Positions 31,091 to 40,134 of a DNA stretch of 64,000 nucleotides are shown here, in pieces (positions within the stretch are counted from its first letter, which is position 1; each line of letters begins with the position of its first letter). The position numbers and the translations under genes were made by a program. The stretch is from Halobacillus litoralis (GTDB taxonomy: Bacteria > Bacillota > Bacilli > Bacillales > Halobacillaceae), in contig NZ_WMEZ01000001.1 in the NCBI RefSeq assembly GCF_009856415.1, positions 868,001 to 932,000 on the forward strand. Direction: 5' to 3'. The notes below the pieces were generated by a model. That model was not told where the DNA came from, searched no databases, and worked only from the letters and a program-made list of their open reading frames with translations.

Positions 31091-32479
31091 TTATGCTACA
31101 TGATTTTTCTTGTTTTGTTGGTCGACTTCTGGTGCCTCAAACATCTGCCCATTTCCGTGTCCTTTTTCTTTACCAGGAAGGATCAAGTTGAGCGCGACAC
31201 CGATAATGGCAGCAAGTGCCATTCCTGCAATCTGTACATCCTCCGTCACTTGGACGAAAGCACCGCCTACGCCGATGACGAGGATGACAGAGGCGATGAT
31301 CAAGTTTCTCTTTTCACCAAAGTCGATCTGATTATCAATTAACATCCGGAGGCCGCTGGAAGCGATGATTCCGAAGAGCAGGATGGATACCCCTCCCATG
31401 ACGGCTGTCGGAATGGAGCTGATGACCGCGGTTACCATTCCGATGAAACCGAAGACGATGGCGATCACAGCCGCTCCGCCGATGACGAACACACTGTACA
31501 CTCTCGTAATCGCGAGCACTCCGATATTTTCTCCATACGTCGTGTTCGGAGGTCCCCCTAGGCAGGAGGCGATGAATGTAGCGACTCCGTCGCCGAGAAT
31601 GGATTTATCCAGTCCTGGGTTTTTTAAAAAGTTTCTTCCCACGACTTTCGATAAAACCATTTGGTCACCCGTATGTTCGGTGATAGTGACGAGTGCAAAG
31701 GGTACCATCAGAAAGGCGATTTCCCAGCTGATCACTTCCAGTGGCGAAAAGTCGACGAATGGTACAACGAAATCAGGAGCTTGGAAAAGCGCAGCTATCG
31801 CGCCCGTAAACGAACCTGCTGTGGTTATGGCTGTCCATTCTTGTTGAATCCCGCTCGTGTCTACGATTCCTTGAGTCATTGCGAAAGCATACCCACCGAC
31901 TATTCCGAAGAGGATCGGCAGCAGGGAAAAGAACCCTTTAAAGTAGATCGATGCGATGATCGTAATCGCCAGTGTGACTAGGGCAACCATGAAGTGTGTA
32001 CCACTGTATATGTTTTCTTCCTGACCCGGGAGATACATCGCCATTTCCACCGCTGTTGATGCTAATCCAAGGCCAATGACAATGATGACCGGTCCTACAA
32101 CAATCGGAGGAAGCAGGTTCATGAGCCACTTCGTTCCGTAGATGGAGATTAAAAGAGCAACCAGGCCGTAGACGAGACCGGCAAGAAAACTTCCCACCAT
32201 CGCTCCTGCCACGCCGCTTGATTTGGATACTTCAATGATCGGAGCGATGAAGGCGAAACTAGAACCAAGATAGGCCGGTACCTTCCCTCTTGTAATGAGC
32301 AGGTAAGCAAGTGTTCCGAACCCGCTTGATACGAGTGCGACCGATGGCGATAATCCGGTCAGAAAAGGTACGAGAATCGTTGCGCCGAACATCGCGAACA
32401 AATGCTGGAGGCTTAGAACGAGCCATTTATTTAGTGCTGGTACTTCATTAACGTCGAGTGCTGCTTTATGTTGTTTCAT
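31091..32479 (-). CDS. pyrP: Uracil permease
   Basis: PyrP is a uracil-proton symporter of the nucleobase-cation symporter-2 family. The 462-residue protein has about 12-14 membrane segments, starting with WLVLSLQHLFAMFGATILVP, the family's QH signature. The GGPPNTTYGENIGVLAITRV segment near 310 is the other hallmark. The ATG follows AAGGAGG. Attenuators lie on both sides, so its expression is regulated separately from pyrR and from the biosynthetic genes. Confidence 0.96.
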   Translation of the reverse strand: MKQHKAALDVNEVPALNKWLVLSLQHLFAMFGATILVPFLTGLSPSVALVSSGFGTLAYLLITRGKVPAYLGSSFAFIAPIIEVSKSSGVAGAMVGSFLAGLVYGLVALLISIYGTKWLMNLLPPIVVGPVIIVIGLGLASTAVEMAMYLPGQEENIYSGTHFMVALVTLAITIIASIYFKGFFSLLPILFGIVGGYAFAMTQGIVDTSGIQQEWTAITTAGSFTGAIAALFQAPDFVVPFVDFSPLEVISWEIAFLMVPFALVTITEHTGDQMVLSKVVGRNFLKNPGLDKSILGDGVATFIASCLGGPPNTTYGENIGVLAITRVYSVFVIGGAAVIAIVFGFIGMVTAVISSIPTAVMGGVSILLFGIIASSGLRMLIDNQIDFGEKRNLIIASVILVIGVGGAFVQVTEDVQIAGMALAAIIGVALNLILPGKEKGHGNGQMFEAPEVDQQNKKNHVA

Positions 32480-32551
32480 ATCGAATTCCTCCTTGATGTC
32501 TCCTCTAGTGTGAGGGTAGTGAATGGCTTGGAACCCGTGAGATTTTTACAT

Positions 32552-32590
32552 AAAAAAACCTCTTTGCGCTTAAAAAGTACGCAAAGAGGT
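32552..32590 (-). terminator. Attenuator terminator, pyrR-pyrP
   Basis: On the minus strand ACCTCTTTGCG pairs with CGCAAAGAGGT, followed by TTTTTTTAT. It lies about 70 bases before pyrP. Confidence 0.92.
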
Positions 32591-32620
32591 AGACGTGTAG
32601 AGATACACGTATCCTTACGA

Positions 32621-32645
32621 ACCTTTTAAGCCTCACGGGACTTCC
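32621..32645 (-). promoter_or_regulatory. PyrR-binding anti-antiterminator, pyrR-pyrP leader
   Basis: The RNA has AGTCCCGTGAGGCTTAAAAG followed by GT, fitting the PyrR consensus loop, upstream of the terminator at 32552-32590. Confidence 0.85.
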
Positions 32646-32664
32646 TTTAAAGGTTACCGTTCAT

Positions 32665-33234
<570 letters not shown>

Positions 33235-33243
33235 TCAATGACG

Positions 33244-33281
33244 AAAAAACCCCTTTTCCGCATAATGGCAGAAAAGGGGTT
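33244..33281 (-). terminator. Attenuator terminator, pyr operon leader
   Basis: On the minus strand AACCCCTTTTC pairs with GAAAAGGGGTT, followed by TTTTTTC, 37 bases before pyrR. Confidence 0.92.
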
Positions 33282-33310
33282 ATCGATACACGTATCCTGT
33301 GTATAACCGT

Positions 33311-33337
33311 CACCTTTTCAGCCTCACGGGACTGTCC
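33311..33337 (-). promoter_or_regulatory. PyrR-binding anti-antiterminator, pyr operon leader
   Basis: The RNA reads CAGTCCCGTGAGGCTGAAAA then GGTG, near-identical to the pyrR-pyrP site and matching the PyrR loop consensus. It starts about 25 bases after the promoter -10. Confidence 0.87.
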
Positions 33338-33363
33338 TTAAAGGTCTTTATATTCTATATGGA

Positions 33364-33392
33364 AGTATGACACTCCCTTTAGGGTTTGTCAA
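33364..33392 (-). promoter_or_regulatory. SigA promoter of the pyr operon
   Basis: TTGACA (33387-33392) and CATACT (33364-33369) are separated by 17 bases. It lies a few bases beyond the ylyB stop and drives the attenuated leader. Confidence 0.85.
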
Positions 33393-33399
33393 TAACTTT

Positions 33400-34311
33400 T
33401 TATACCTCTCTTGTTTCCAAGTACTTCAGTGTCTCTTTAAATTCCGCTGGAGGCTCAACCTCAAACTTTTTCCATTCGCCTGTTCTCGGATGCTCAAAAC
33501 CTAAGGATTTCGCATGCAGGGCCTGCCCATCAAGGTCTAACGTTTTACGAGGGCCGTACTTCGGATCACCCGCTAGTGGATGCTCAATGTAGCGCATATG
33601 CACACGGATCTGGTGCGTACGCCCTGTTTCCAATTTACATTCGACCAAAGTGAAATCAGTGAAATGACGGAGTACACGGAAATGAGTGACCGCATCGCGC
33701 CCGCCATCGACCACAGCCATCCTTTGACGATCTTTAGGATCCCGTCCAATCGGTGCATCAATGGTGCCATATTCATGGTGAATTTCCCCATGGACAATCG
33801 CTTCATATTTACGTTCCACCGTCTTCTTTGAGAGCTGCTCAGCGAGGGATTGATGAGCAAGATCATTCTTAGCTACCATCAATAGACCACTCGTGTCTTT
33901 ATCAATCCGATGAACAATCCCCGGACGCTCCACCCCATTGATTCCAGACAAATCTTTCACATGGAATAAAAGAGCATTCACGAGTGTTCCGGAATAGTGG
34001 CCTGCTGCCGGGTGGATCACCATGCCTGATGGTTTATTGACGACAATGACATCTTCATCTTCATACACAATCTCAATCGGAATGTCCTCCGGAAGGATAT
34101 CCATCGGTTCAGGCTCAGGAATATGCCAAGTGATACTTTCACCCTCCTGCACCTTGTAATTGCTCTTCACCGGTTTTCCATCCACTGAGACAATCCCATC
34201 TTTCAGCCACCCCTGAATTTGAGACCTGGACGCCTCCTCGATGACCTCTGTTAATAATTTATCAATACGCTTCGACTGATCGTTTTCGGTAACCTTATAG
34301 TGTTCACTCAA
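33400..34311 (-). CDS. ylyB: RluA/RluD-family 23S rRNA pseudouridine synthase (YlyB)
   Basis: The protein isomerises uridine to pseudouridine in large-subunit rRNA; the exact sites cannot be read from the sequence. The 303 residues comprise an N-terminal S4 RNA-binding domain (about 14-75) and a catalytic domain with [11 protein letters not shown] and catalytic Asp137, plus [10 protein letters not shown] near 230. The start is TTG at 34311, overlapping the lspA stop by four bases (TTGA), with AAAGGAAG upstream. The lspA-ylyB-pyrR order matches B. subtilis. Confidence 0.94.
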   Translation of the reverse strand: MSEHYKVTENDQSKRIDKLLTEVIEEASRSQIQGWLKDGIVSVDGKPVKSNYKVQEGESITWHIPEPEPMDILPEDIPIEIVYEDEDVIVVNKPSGMVIHPAAGHYSGTLVNALLFHVKDLSGINGVERPGIVHRIDKDTSGLLMVAKNDLAHQSLAEQLSKKTVERKYEAIVHGEIHHEYGTIDAPIGRDPKDRQRMAVVDGGRDAVTHFRVLRHFTDFTLVECKLETGRTHQIRVHMRYIEHPLAGDPKYGPRKTLDLDGQALHAKSLGFEHPRTGEWKKFEVEPPAEFKETLKYLETREV

Positions 34312-34781
34312 GATTTCAAACTTCCTTTCTTTCTGCGCTCATCAACGAAAGTGGCAATCATGACGAAAATCACACCGACGACAAGAGCAGAGTCCGCTAC
34401 ATTAAAAATAGGAAAGTCATAAGAGAAAATGTACGTGTTAGCAAAATCAACCACTTCTTTACGAAATACACGGTCGATGAAATTCCCAATCGCCCCAGCG
34501 AGAATGAATGCAAGAGCTACACCTACAAAGCGACTTTCTTTTCCATATTGATGTAAATAATAAATGACAAATCCAATGACAATCACCGTTATGATATAAA
34601 AGAACCACATCTGCCCTTGTAATATCCCCCAGGCAGCTCCTTGATTCCGGTGAGAAGTCAAGTAGAAAAAGTTTTCGATGATCGTTATGCTTTCTCCGAT
34701 ATTCATTTTTGTGACCACAAGCCACTTCGTCCACTGATCAAGGATGATGAGACCAATGGCAATGATATAATACAAAATCAT
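34308..34781 (-). CDS. lspA: Prolipoprotein signal peptidase (signal peptidase II)
   Basis: LspA cleaves lipoprotein signal peptides after the cysteine has been lipidated. The 157-residue protein has four membrane helices and the catalytic aspartates Asp103 (GNFIDRV) and Asp130 (FNVADSAL), with the conserved RNQGAAWG loop at 45-52. The ATG follows GGGGGAC. In B. subtilis ileS and ylyA lie upstream; here the upstream sequence is repeat copy C. No promoter stands out in the 90 bases between repeat and gene. Confidence 0.96.
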   Translation of the reverse strand: MILYYIIAIGLIILDQWTKWLVVTKMNIGESITIIENFFYLTSHRNQGAAWGILQGQMWFFYIITVIVIGFVIYYLHQYGKESRFVGVALAFILAGAIGNFIDRVFRKEVVDFANTYIFSYDFPIFNVADSALVVGVIFVMIATFVDERRKKGSLKS

Positions 34782-34871
34782 AAGCGTCCCCCATGAATCT
34801 TAGTCCTAGCCTATTGTACCACAAAACTCCACCTGCAAAGAACAACTTCTCACTTCAACATAACCTCCCTA

Positions 34872-35342
34872 TTCTTGAAGACTCAGTTTCGAGCCTTTTG
34901 TTGAGTGGATGGGGCTGCGGGGAATAACTCGCTTTCCGCGGGAGCGCGGTGAGCCTCCTCGGACTGCGTCCTGTGGGGTCTCACCATGCACTTTTTCCCC
35001 GCAGGAGTCTCGCCATTCCCCTCCGCCCACTTTTCGTAAGACATTCTCGAAACTACCTTCCAGTAATAAGAGCTTTTGTAGTTAAGAATCCTATACCGAT
35101 GCAGATTAAGCAGGATTTCACAACACAACTAGGCAGGTTACTATAAGAGGGATTTCGAGAACCTCATTTGGTAATGCGGCGGAGGGAAACGGTGAGACTC
35201 CTGTGGGAAGTGCGTGGTAGATGAGACCCCGCAGAGCGTTAGCTCGAGGAGGCTCATCACTCGCCCACGGAAAGCGAACTGTTTCCCGCAGCCCCTAAAC
35301 TCCAACAAAAATCTTGAAATCAAGTCTTACACAATCCTGCCA
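34872..35342 (-). repeat. Composite inverted repeat element, copy C (chimeric, inverted)
   Basis: Termini are TTGAAGACTCAGTTTCGAG and TCTTGAAATCAAGTCTTAC. Unlike the other copies, its left arm is the reverse complement of an E-type right arm (TCTCGCCATTCCCCTCCGCC), while its right arm is of the B subtype (GGCGGAGGGAAACGGTGAGA). The usual centre with AAAGCGCT is absent. It therefore looks like two right arms head to head. It occupies the space between divIVA and lspA where ileS and ylyA stand in B. subtilis. Confidence 0.83.
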
Positions 35343-35365
35343 GTTTGCTTAAAAAGGGGTGGAAG

Positions 35366-35400
35366 AGAAAAGGTGCCGTTCTTGTAGGAACGGCACCTTG
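35366..35400 (-). terminator. Intrinsic terminator after divIVA
   Basis: AAGGTGCCGTTC (35370-35381) pairs with GAACGGCACCTT (35388-35399) around 6 bases, followed on the minus strand by TTCTCTTCC. It is 40 bases beyond the divIVA stop. Confidence 0.88.
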
Positions 35401-35440
35401 ATTTGTATGAAAGTATGATTTCCGTATGTACGGGATGGAA

Positions 35441-35965
35441 TTATGGCTGAGAGCTGTACTCTTCTTCCATTTTACGCTCCACTTCTTTCTCATCATCGAG
35501 CTCTGTATCAAAAAGATGATCCCAGTCATCGTTGTCAATCATATCGATTTGAGCTTCTACAAGCATACGCAGTCTTGTTTTGAAAACTTTCGCCTGCTTT
35601 TTCATATCTTCTACTTCAATATTAATGCGGCGTGATTTTTCAAGTGCTTCATTGATAATACGATCGGCATTCTTCTCTGCTTCTTTAACGATTAATTTCG
35701 ATTCTTTGTTCGCACTGTTTTTTACGCCTTCAGCGGTTTCTTGAGCGACGAGGATCGATTTATTGAGCGTCGTCTCGATATCATTGAAATGACCTAGACG
35801 TTCGTTCAATTGACTGACTTCACGCTCTAACTCTTTTTTCTGACGAATGACGATTTCATAATCTTTGATCACTTGATCAAGAAATTCATTGACTTCGTCC
35901 TCATCATATCCTCTGAAACCGCGAGTGAATTCTTTATTATGAATATCCAGTGGTGTTAATGGCAC
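35441..35965 (-). CDS. divIVA: Septum and pole determinant DivIVA
   Basis: DivIVA binds curved membranes at septa and poles, localises MinJ/MinCD and tethers the chromosome in sporulation. The 174-residue protein starts MPLTPLDIHNKEFTRGFRGY, the membrane-binding N-domain with the Phe-Arg pair, followed by long coiled coils (about 30-70 and 75-140) and an acidic tail. The start is GTG at 35965, eight bases after GGAGG. An ATG three codons upstream would lie inside the ribosome site spacing. It follows ylmH as in B. subtilis and is closed by a terminator. Confidence 0.95.
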   Translation of the reverse strand: MPLTPLDIHNKEFTRGFRGYDEDEVNEFLDQVIKDYEIVIRQKKELEREVSQLNERLGHFNDIETTLNKSILVAQETAEGVKNSANKESKLIVKEAEKNADRIINEALEKSRRINIEVEDMKKQAKVFKTRLRMLVEAQIDMIDNDDWDHLFDTELDDEKEVERKMEEEYSSQP

Positions 35966-36041
35966 ACCATCCACCTCCCCAAAACATCTATCTATTCTTT
36001 AAATTCGACAGGAACCTACGTTATCCTTCTTTGATGCGGCA

Positions 36042-36815
36042 TTAATTTAATTTTGATGTCATCACTTTGTATTTTTCTTTCTTCGTTTCGCCCAGCACTT
36101 CATCAAGCCGGCTCCTCCCTTTTCCACGTAAAGAAATGAGGTCACCTTCTTCTAATGAAAAAGCAGCGTCTTCTACGGTACGGAAATTGACCTTTACTTG
36201 ACCCGCTTCAATGAACATAGATGCCTTGCTGCGGGACATGCCGTAGATTTCCTTAACCATAACATCCAGGCGTAGTGAAGATACGGTCGTCTGTTTGGTG
36301 GACCATGTTTCATTGCTCTCTATACGCGCCGATAAAGGTTTTTCATCAAATTGGACGTTGGAGCGTTTGATGCCGGTTAAGTTCATTTTAATATAATCAC
36401 TAATCTCAGTGGCTGTTGTGATTTGAATCGTCCCATCCTGGACGACGAGATCACCCATTTTCTCTCTGCGAATGCCCAACGACATAAAAGCCCCTAAAAC
36501 ATCACGGTGTTCAAGCGCAACAAATTTTTGAGGATAGGAAGCTTCCAATAATGTCAGTTGAAAGTCTTCTTTTTCAATGATCTCATAATCAGGAGCGATG
36601 ATGGCACGTTTTCTTTCACTATCCTCCGCCCCACCCTCTAATCCGTAAATAAGATCGGGGTCATTCCCCATAATCGCTTTCATGATCATCTGCTCCCTCG
36701 GGTCGAGGAAATCTGTCAGCTTCCGCTGATATTTCAAAGCCACATCTTCGCGAAAAGATAAGACTTGATCGATGAATGGCTTTTCTTCTTTTCGAAAGTG
36801 TTGATAGATATCCAC
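36042..36815 (-). CDS. ylmH: RNA-binding S4-domain protein YlmH
   Basis: YlmH is an S4-domain protein of the sepF-divIVA region; recent work ties its family to ribosome rescue of stalled 50S complexes, and older work to division. The 257 residues equal the B. subtilis length. The start is GTG at 36815 (MDIYQHFRKEEKPFIDQ) with GGAGG eight bases upstream; a longer frame to 36860 adds a hydrophobic leader unlike the family. The S4 domain lies at about 180-245 (LRLDVMVKEIYGMSRSKA). It is in a row with ylmG and sepF. Confidence 0.94.
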   Translation of the reverse strand: MDIYQHFRKEEKPFIDQVLSFREDVALKYQRKLTDFLDPREQMIMKAIMGNDPDLIYGLEGGAEDSERKRAIIAPDYEIIEKEDFQLTLLEASYPQKFVALEHRDVLGAFMSLGIRREKMGDLVVQDGTIQITTATEISDYIKMNLTGIKRSNVQFDEKPLSARIESNETWSTKQTTVSSLRLDVMVKEIYGMSRSKASMFIEAGQVKVNFRTVEDAAFSLEEGDLISLRGKGRSRLDEVLGETKKEKYKVMTSKLN

Positions 36816-36890
36816 CTCAAAAACCTCCATAACTACCAAAAGGAACAGATGTGAGAACATAAAGATGTGCTCTCTGATCTGTTCCTCTAC

Positions 36891-37160
36891 TTATAATCCC
36901 ATAATGATGTAATATAGTTCGCCTAACCCCGCTCGCGCAAAGTTAAGAACGAGAATGGCCACAATCGGCGAAATGTCAATCATACCTAGTGGAGGAATGA
37001 TTTTTCGGAACGGCTCCAAGAAAGGTTCAGCCAACCGGGAAAGAACTTCACCGAAACTAGATTCACGCGCCCCAGGGAACCAGGACATCAGAATGTAAAT
37101 GATGAGAATCCAACTGTAAATTTGTAGTGCAGTCATTAAAATCTGAAACAAAAACGCCAT
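36891..37160 (-). CDS. ylmG: YggT-family membrane protein YlmG
   Basis: An 89-residue protein of the YggT/YlmG family, with two membrane helices (about 3-25 and 65-85) around a short amphipathic loop. The motif MSWFPGARES and the EPFLEPFRKIIPP segment are typical. The function is not settled; the chromosomal link to sepF and divIVA, and chloroplast relatives, suggest a role in membrane organisation or division. The start is 3 bp after the sepF stop, with AAGGTGG overlapping it. Confidence 0.94.
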   Translation of the reverse strand: MAFLFQILMTALQIYSWILIIYILMSWFPGARESSFGEVLSRLAEPFLEPFRKIIPPLGMIDISPIVAILVLNFARAGLGELYYIIMGL

Positions 37161-37163
37161 GTC

Positions 37164-37610
37164 TTACCACCTTCTGTTAATATCATCGTCTTCTTGCGCA
37201 ATCATTTCTGAAATAGACCCTGAAATCTCAACGTTATCAGGGGTACAAAGAAATGTTTGTGTTCCGAGCTTCTGGATATCTCCACCTATAGCATATACCG
37301 TTCCGCTTAAAAAATCTACAATACGTTTTGCTTGATGATGATCGACACGCTGCAGATTGATCACAACCGCCCGGCGATTGACCAGCTGATCGGCAATATC
37401 CTGAGCTTCATTATAGCTGCTCGGCTCACTCAATACCATTTTTGATGAGGACTTAGCACTTTTCAAACTGACGACATTGCCCTGCTCCTGTTTCTTCGTC
37501 GCTCGTTGACGCGCAGATTCTTCTTCGTAATCATCTTCCACTTCTTCCTCAATGTACTCGTATTCATCATCCAACGTGAAAAACGAACGAAATTTATTTT
37601 TCATGCTCAT
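37164..37610 (-). CDS. sepF: Cell division protein SepF
   Basis: SepF bundles FtsZ filaments and tethers them to the membrane through an N-terminal amphipathic helix. The 148-residue protein shows that helix ([19 protein letters not shown], partly), an acidic and Lys/Gln-rich linker, and the C-terminal core with [10 protein letters not shown] and [13 protein letters not shown], the dimer interface. The ATG at 37610 gives the MSMKNK start shared with B. subtilis; GTG at 37619 would add three residues within the ribosome site. Confidence 0.95.
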   Translation of the reverse strand: MSMKNKFRSFFTLDDEYEYIEEEVEDDYEEESARQRATKKQEQGNVVSLKSAKSSSKMVLSEPSSYNEAQDIADQLVNRRAVVINLQRVDHHQAKRIVDFLSGTVYAIGGDIQKLGTQTFLCTPDNVEISGSISEMIAQEDDDINRRW

Positions 37611-37631
37611 TTTCATCACCTCTGATTTTAT

Positions 37632-38303
37632 TTATTCACCGACAAGACTGGACCCAAGACGGATATGTGTCGCTCCTTCTTCAATCGCAAGTCCAAAATC
37701 GTTACTCATTCCCATGGATAAATACTCACAAGGAGCATGACGATAACCTTTATCCCTGATGCGATCTCTTAGTGCCCGCAATTGGCGGAATACACCACGC
37801 AACTTTTCTTCGTCATCCGTATGGGGGGCCATTGTCATCAGTCCGACCACTTTGACATTTTCATAATGACTCAACACTTCAATAAAAGGTTCAACCTCTG
37901 AAGCAGCCAACCCATGCTTGGATTCTTCTTCACTAATATTGACTTGAATAAAACATGGAACCGGGCAGCTGGCCCTTTTGTTTATTTCTTTAGCGAGCGA
38001 CTTCCGGTCAAGGGAGTGGATCATGGAAACTTGTCCGATCACATCCTTGACCTTTCTCGACTGCAGGGTCCCTATAAAATGCCAGGTTGCCTGATCACCG
38101 ATTTCCTCGTATTTCTCCAAAAGACCTTCTTTCCGGTTCTCACCCAAATGTTTTATTCCTGCCTCGAGTGCTTCTTGTGCACGTTCGGTAGAGACGTATT
38201 TGGTAACAGCTATAAGGGTAATTTCATTTTTTGCTCGTCCACTATTTTTACATGCTTGTTCAATTTGTTGATCAATCTTTGCTAAGTTATCTTCAACCGA
38301 CAT
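37632..38303 (-). CDS. ylmE: PLP homeostasis protein YlmE (YggS/PROSC family)
   Basis: A 223-residue single-domain barrel that binds pyridoxal 5'-phosphate on Lys35 (AVTKYVS) and maintains PLP and amino acid balance. The phosphate-binding C-terminal motif [22 protein letters not shown] is complete (first part SMGMSNDF near 192). The ATG follows AAGGAG. It lies between ylmD and sepF as in B. subtilis, although its link to cell division is only positional. Confidence 0.95.
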   Translation of the reverse strand: MSVEDNLAKIDQQIEQACKNSGRAKNEITLIAVTKYVSTERAQEALEAGIKHLGENRKEGLLEKYEEIGDQATWHFIGTLQSRKVKDVIGQVSMIHSLDRKSLAKEINKRASCPVPCFIQVNISEEESKHGLAASEVEPFIEVLSHYENVKVVGLMTMAPHTDDEEKLRGVFRQLRALRDRIRDKGYRHAPCEYLSMGMSNDFGLAIEEGATHIRLGSSLVGE

Positions 38304-38324
38304 GTTTGAACTCCTTCCCGCTCA

Positions 38325-39122
38325 TCAAGTTCGAAGCGTGATGAACCCAAGCATACGCCCCGTACTTCCCTGGTCGCGCCGGTGGGAATAAAACGTTTTT
38401 TCTTCCTCGTATGTACAGAAATTAGTCATTTGAATATTGTCTTCCTTCAAGCCTTCTTCGATCATCATTCTCCGGTGAAGAACTTTCAGGTCTAATTGAT
38501 ATTTCCCTTTTCCTTTACTTATCACACATTCTTTTTTGTAGGTTTCAGGAATGAAGCTGATAACATGGTCATCGACTTCATAGTGTTTCATACCAATGGA
38601 CGGTCCGATGACGGCTTGTATGTCTCCGAGCTTACACCCTTTTTCTTGAAGCGCTCGGATCATCTCCCCTGCCATACCGTTTACTGTTCCCTTCCACCCA
38701 GCGTGAGCAATTCCTACCCAACCTGATTCAGAATCAGAAAAGTATAAGGGTACGCAATCTGCGAAAAACGCACCAAGCACAAGTTCTTTCTCATTGGTAA
38801 TCAATCCATCTACGCTCGAGACGGCTGTTTGCAAGGAAGTCGTACCAGCTCCAGCATTTCTATGGTCTACTGAAGCGACCTCGGTACCATGGACCTGCTC
38901 GCCGATCACCCATCTGGAAAGCGGAATGCCAATTTCATCGGCAAGCGCACGTCTATTCTTCAACACATCTTCCTTTTTATCGGATACATGGAGCCCCATG
39001 TTCAGCGAATCGAAAGGGGCTTCACTATGTCCGCCCTGACGTGTTGTCAATCCTGCAGTCACATGCTGGTGGGAATGAAAACAAGTCATCTGTCTAATGG
39101 AATGTGATTGGAAAGGTTCCAT
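38325..39122 (-). CDS. ylmD: Peptidoglycan editing factor PgeF / purine nucleoside phosphorylase-like protein YlmD
   Basis: YlmD/YfiH-family multicopper-like proteins have been described both as polyphenol oxidase-like purine nucleoside phosphorylases and, in E. coli, as enzymes removing wrong residues from wall precursors. The 265-residue protein keeps the zinc ligands His78 (QVHGTE), Cys123 (ADCVP) and His140 (AHAGWKG), plus the C-terminal FYSHRRDQGSTGR. The start is ATG after AGGTGGTG. It is next to ylmE and ylmC as in B. subtilis. Confidence 0.94.
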   Translation of the reverse strand: MEPFQSHSIRQMTCFHSHQHVTAGLTTRQGGHSEAPFDSLNMGLHVSDKKEDVLKNRRALADEIGIPLSRWVIGEQVHGTEVASVDHRNAGAGTTSLQTAVSSVDGLITNEKELVLGAFFADCVPLYFSDSESGWVGIAHAGWKGTVNGMAGEMIRALQEKGCKLGDIQAVIGPSIGMKHYEVDDHVISFIPETYKKECVISKGKGKYQLDLKVLHRRMMIEEGLKEDNIQMTNFCTYEEEKTFYSHRRDQGSTGRMLGFITLRT

Positions 39123-39179
39123 TTGAACACCACCTCAATTTCACTCCATTTTAACACATTTTTCATCCAATTTCTTCTC

Positions 39180-39455
39180 TTATTCGTCTGATTCTGTCTT
39201 TTGTACTGTAGATATGCTTTTATAACCATTCTTTTTCACTAAAATTACATCCGCCCCGATGTTAACAATTTGATCCCAAGGAATCGTCATCTCTTCTTCT
39301 TTTCCGAAAAGGCCCATCGCTTTCCCTTTCATGGTGAGGACGAGTCCTTTTAGCCGGCCTCTTTGTGTATCGATATCAAGATCGCTGATATAGCCCAGGC
39401 GCTCTCCTGTTTCCATAGCGATGACGTCTTTCATTTGTAGTTCCGTGATTTTCAT
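39180..39455 (-). CDS. ylmC: YlmC/YmxH family sporulation protein (PRC-barrel)
   Basis: A 91-residue PRC-barrel protein of the YlmC/YmxH family, found in endospore formers and usually linked to spore genes; its molecular role is unknown. The barrel shows KDVIAMETGERLGYISDLDI near the N-terminus and GRLKGLVL, with a DQIVNIGADVILV strand. The ATG follows AAGGAG and GAGGAG. ylmC-ylmD-ylmE-sepF probably form one transcript. Confidence 0.92.
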   Translation of the reverse strand: MKITELQMKDVIAMETGERLGYISDLDIDTQRGRLKGLVLTMKGKAMGLFGKEEEMTIPWDQIVNIGADVILVKKNGYKSISTVQKTESDE

Positions 39456-39557
39456 TTCTCCTCACTCTCCTTATTCCCACTATATGCATAGAATCAACAA
39501 ATTAGAAAACAGAGAAAATGATTTCACCCATTTACTCAAAATGGTATTAAAGTATAT

Positions 39558-40070
39558 GACAGGATTGTGGAAGACTCGTTTTCGAGATGTTTAGGGGTTC
39601 GTTGCTGGGGATGAGAGTCAGGGGTGGCTGGGAAGTTACTCGTCTAGCTCCATCGCCCAGACACTCGCGTCATAAGCAGAACAGCAAAGGAATGAAAGAG
39701 CACATTCCTTTGCTGTTCTGCTTATGCCAGTCGTGTCTACCAGGGCGATTCCGCATTTGAACACTTTCCTGTGGGGGAGTGGTGAGCTTCCCAACCACCC
39801 CATTCGATGTAAGTGAGAAATGAACCCCTTTAACGTGGGAGGGCTGTCTTCCACTATCCTGTCATAATATGCATAAAGCGCTCTATAACAAGCTTCCGCA
39901 TGTAGAATAGCTACTTTGATCGTAGATTCCCTTCTAATTTCCATATGCATGAAAGCAGCTTATTTTGGAAGTAGTTTCGAGATACTTACATGGGAAAGGG
40001 GCGAGTCATTCCCCGCAGCCCCCACCCACTCAATAAAAGTCTCGAAACTGAGTCTTCCACAATCGGGAGC
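39558..40070 (+). repeat. Composite inverted repeat element, copy D (right arm deleted, nested element present)
   Basis: Termini are GGATTGTGGAAGACTCG and CTGAGTCTTCCACAATC. The left arm carries the same 121-bp nested element as copy B, at the same position. The right arm has lost its hairpin: GGGGCG joins straight to AGTCATTCCCCGCAGCC. The left arm also lacks the stretch from the top of its hairpin. The centre holds CATAAAGCGCTCTATAAC near 39871. It lies between ylmC and sigG. Confidence 0.84.
39643..39763 (+). repeat. Nested palindromic element, copy 2
   Basis: A 121-bp copy of the element at 20524-20644. Here the core hairpin is perfect: 39671-39694 pairs with 39703-39726 over 24 bases with an 8-base loop. 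Both copies sit at the same point within the left arm, so the insertion happened before the host repeat was copied. Confidence 0.82.
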
Positions 40071-40099
40071 GTTTGTTGAAGAAAAGGGAAATCGGGCAT

Positions 40100-40130
40100 T
40101 AAAAAAAGCTTCTGCATGAGCAGAAGCTTA
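40100..40130 (-). terminator. Intrinsic terminator after sigG
   Basis: On the minus strand AAGCTTCTGC pairs with GCAGAAGCTT around 4 bases, then TTTTTAATG. It begins 5 bases after the sigG stop. Confidence 0.9.
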
Positions 40131-40134
40131 GGGT

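Noticed and set aside
32480-32551. Short leader peptide or riboswitch before pyrP
   Set aside because: Everything needed is explained by the PyrR attenuator; no additional conserved structure is apparent.
36004-36010. TGTCGAA, a Spo0A-box-like heptamer upstream of divIVA
   Set aside because: A single seven-base match with no partner box is expected by chance and no promoter can be placed with it.
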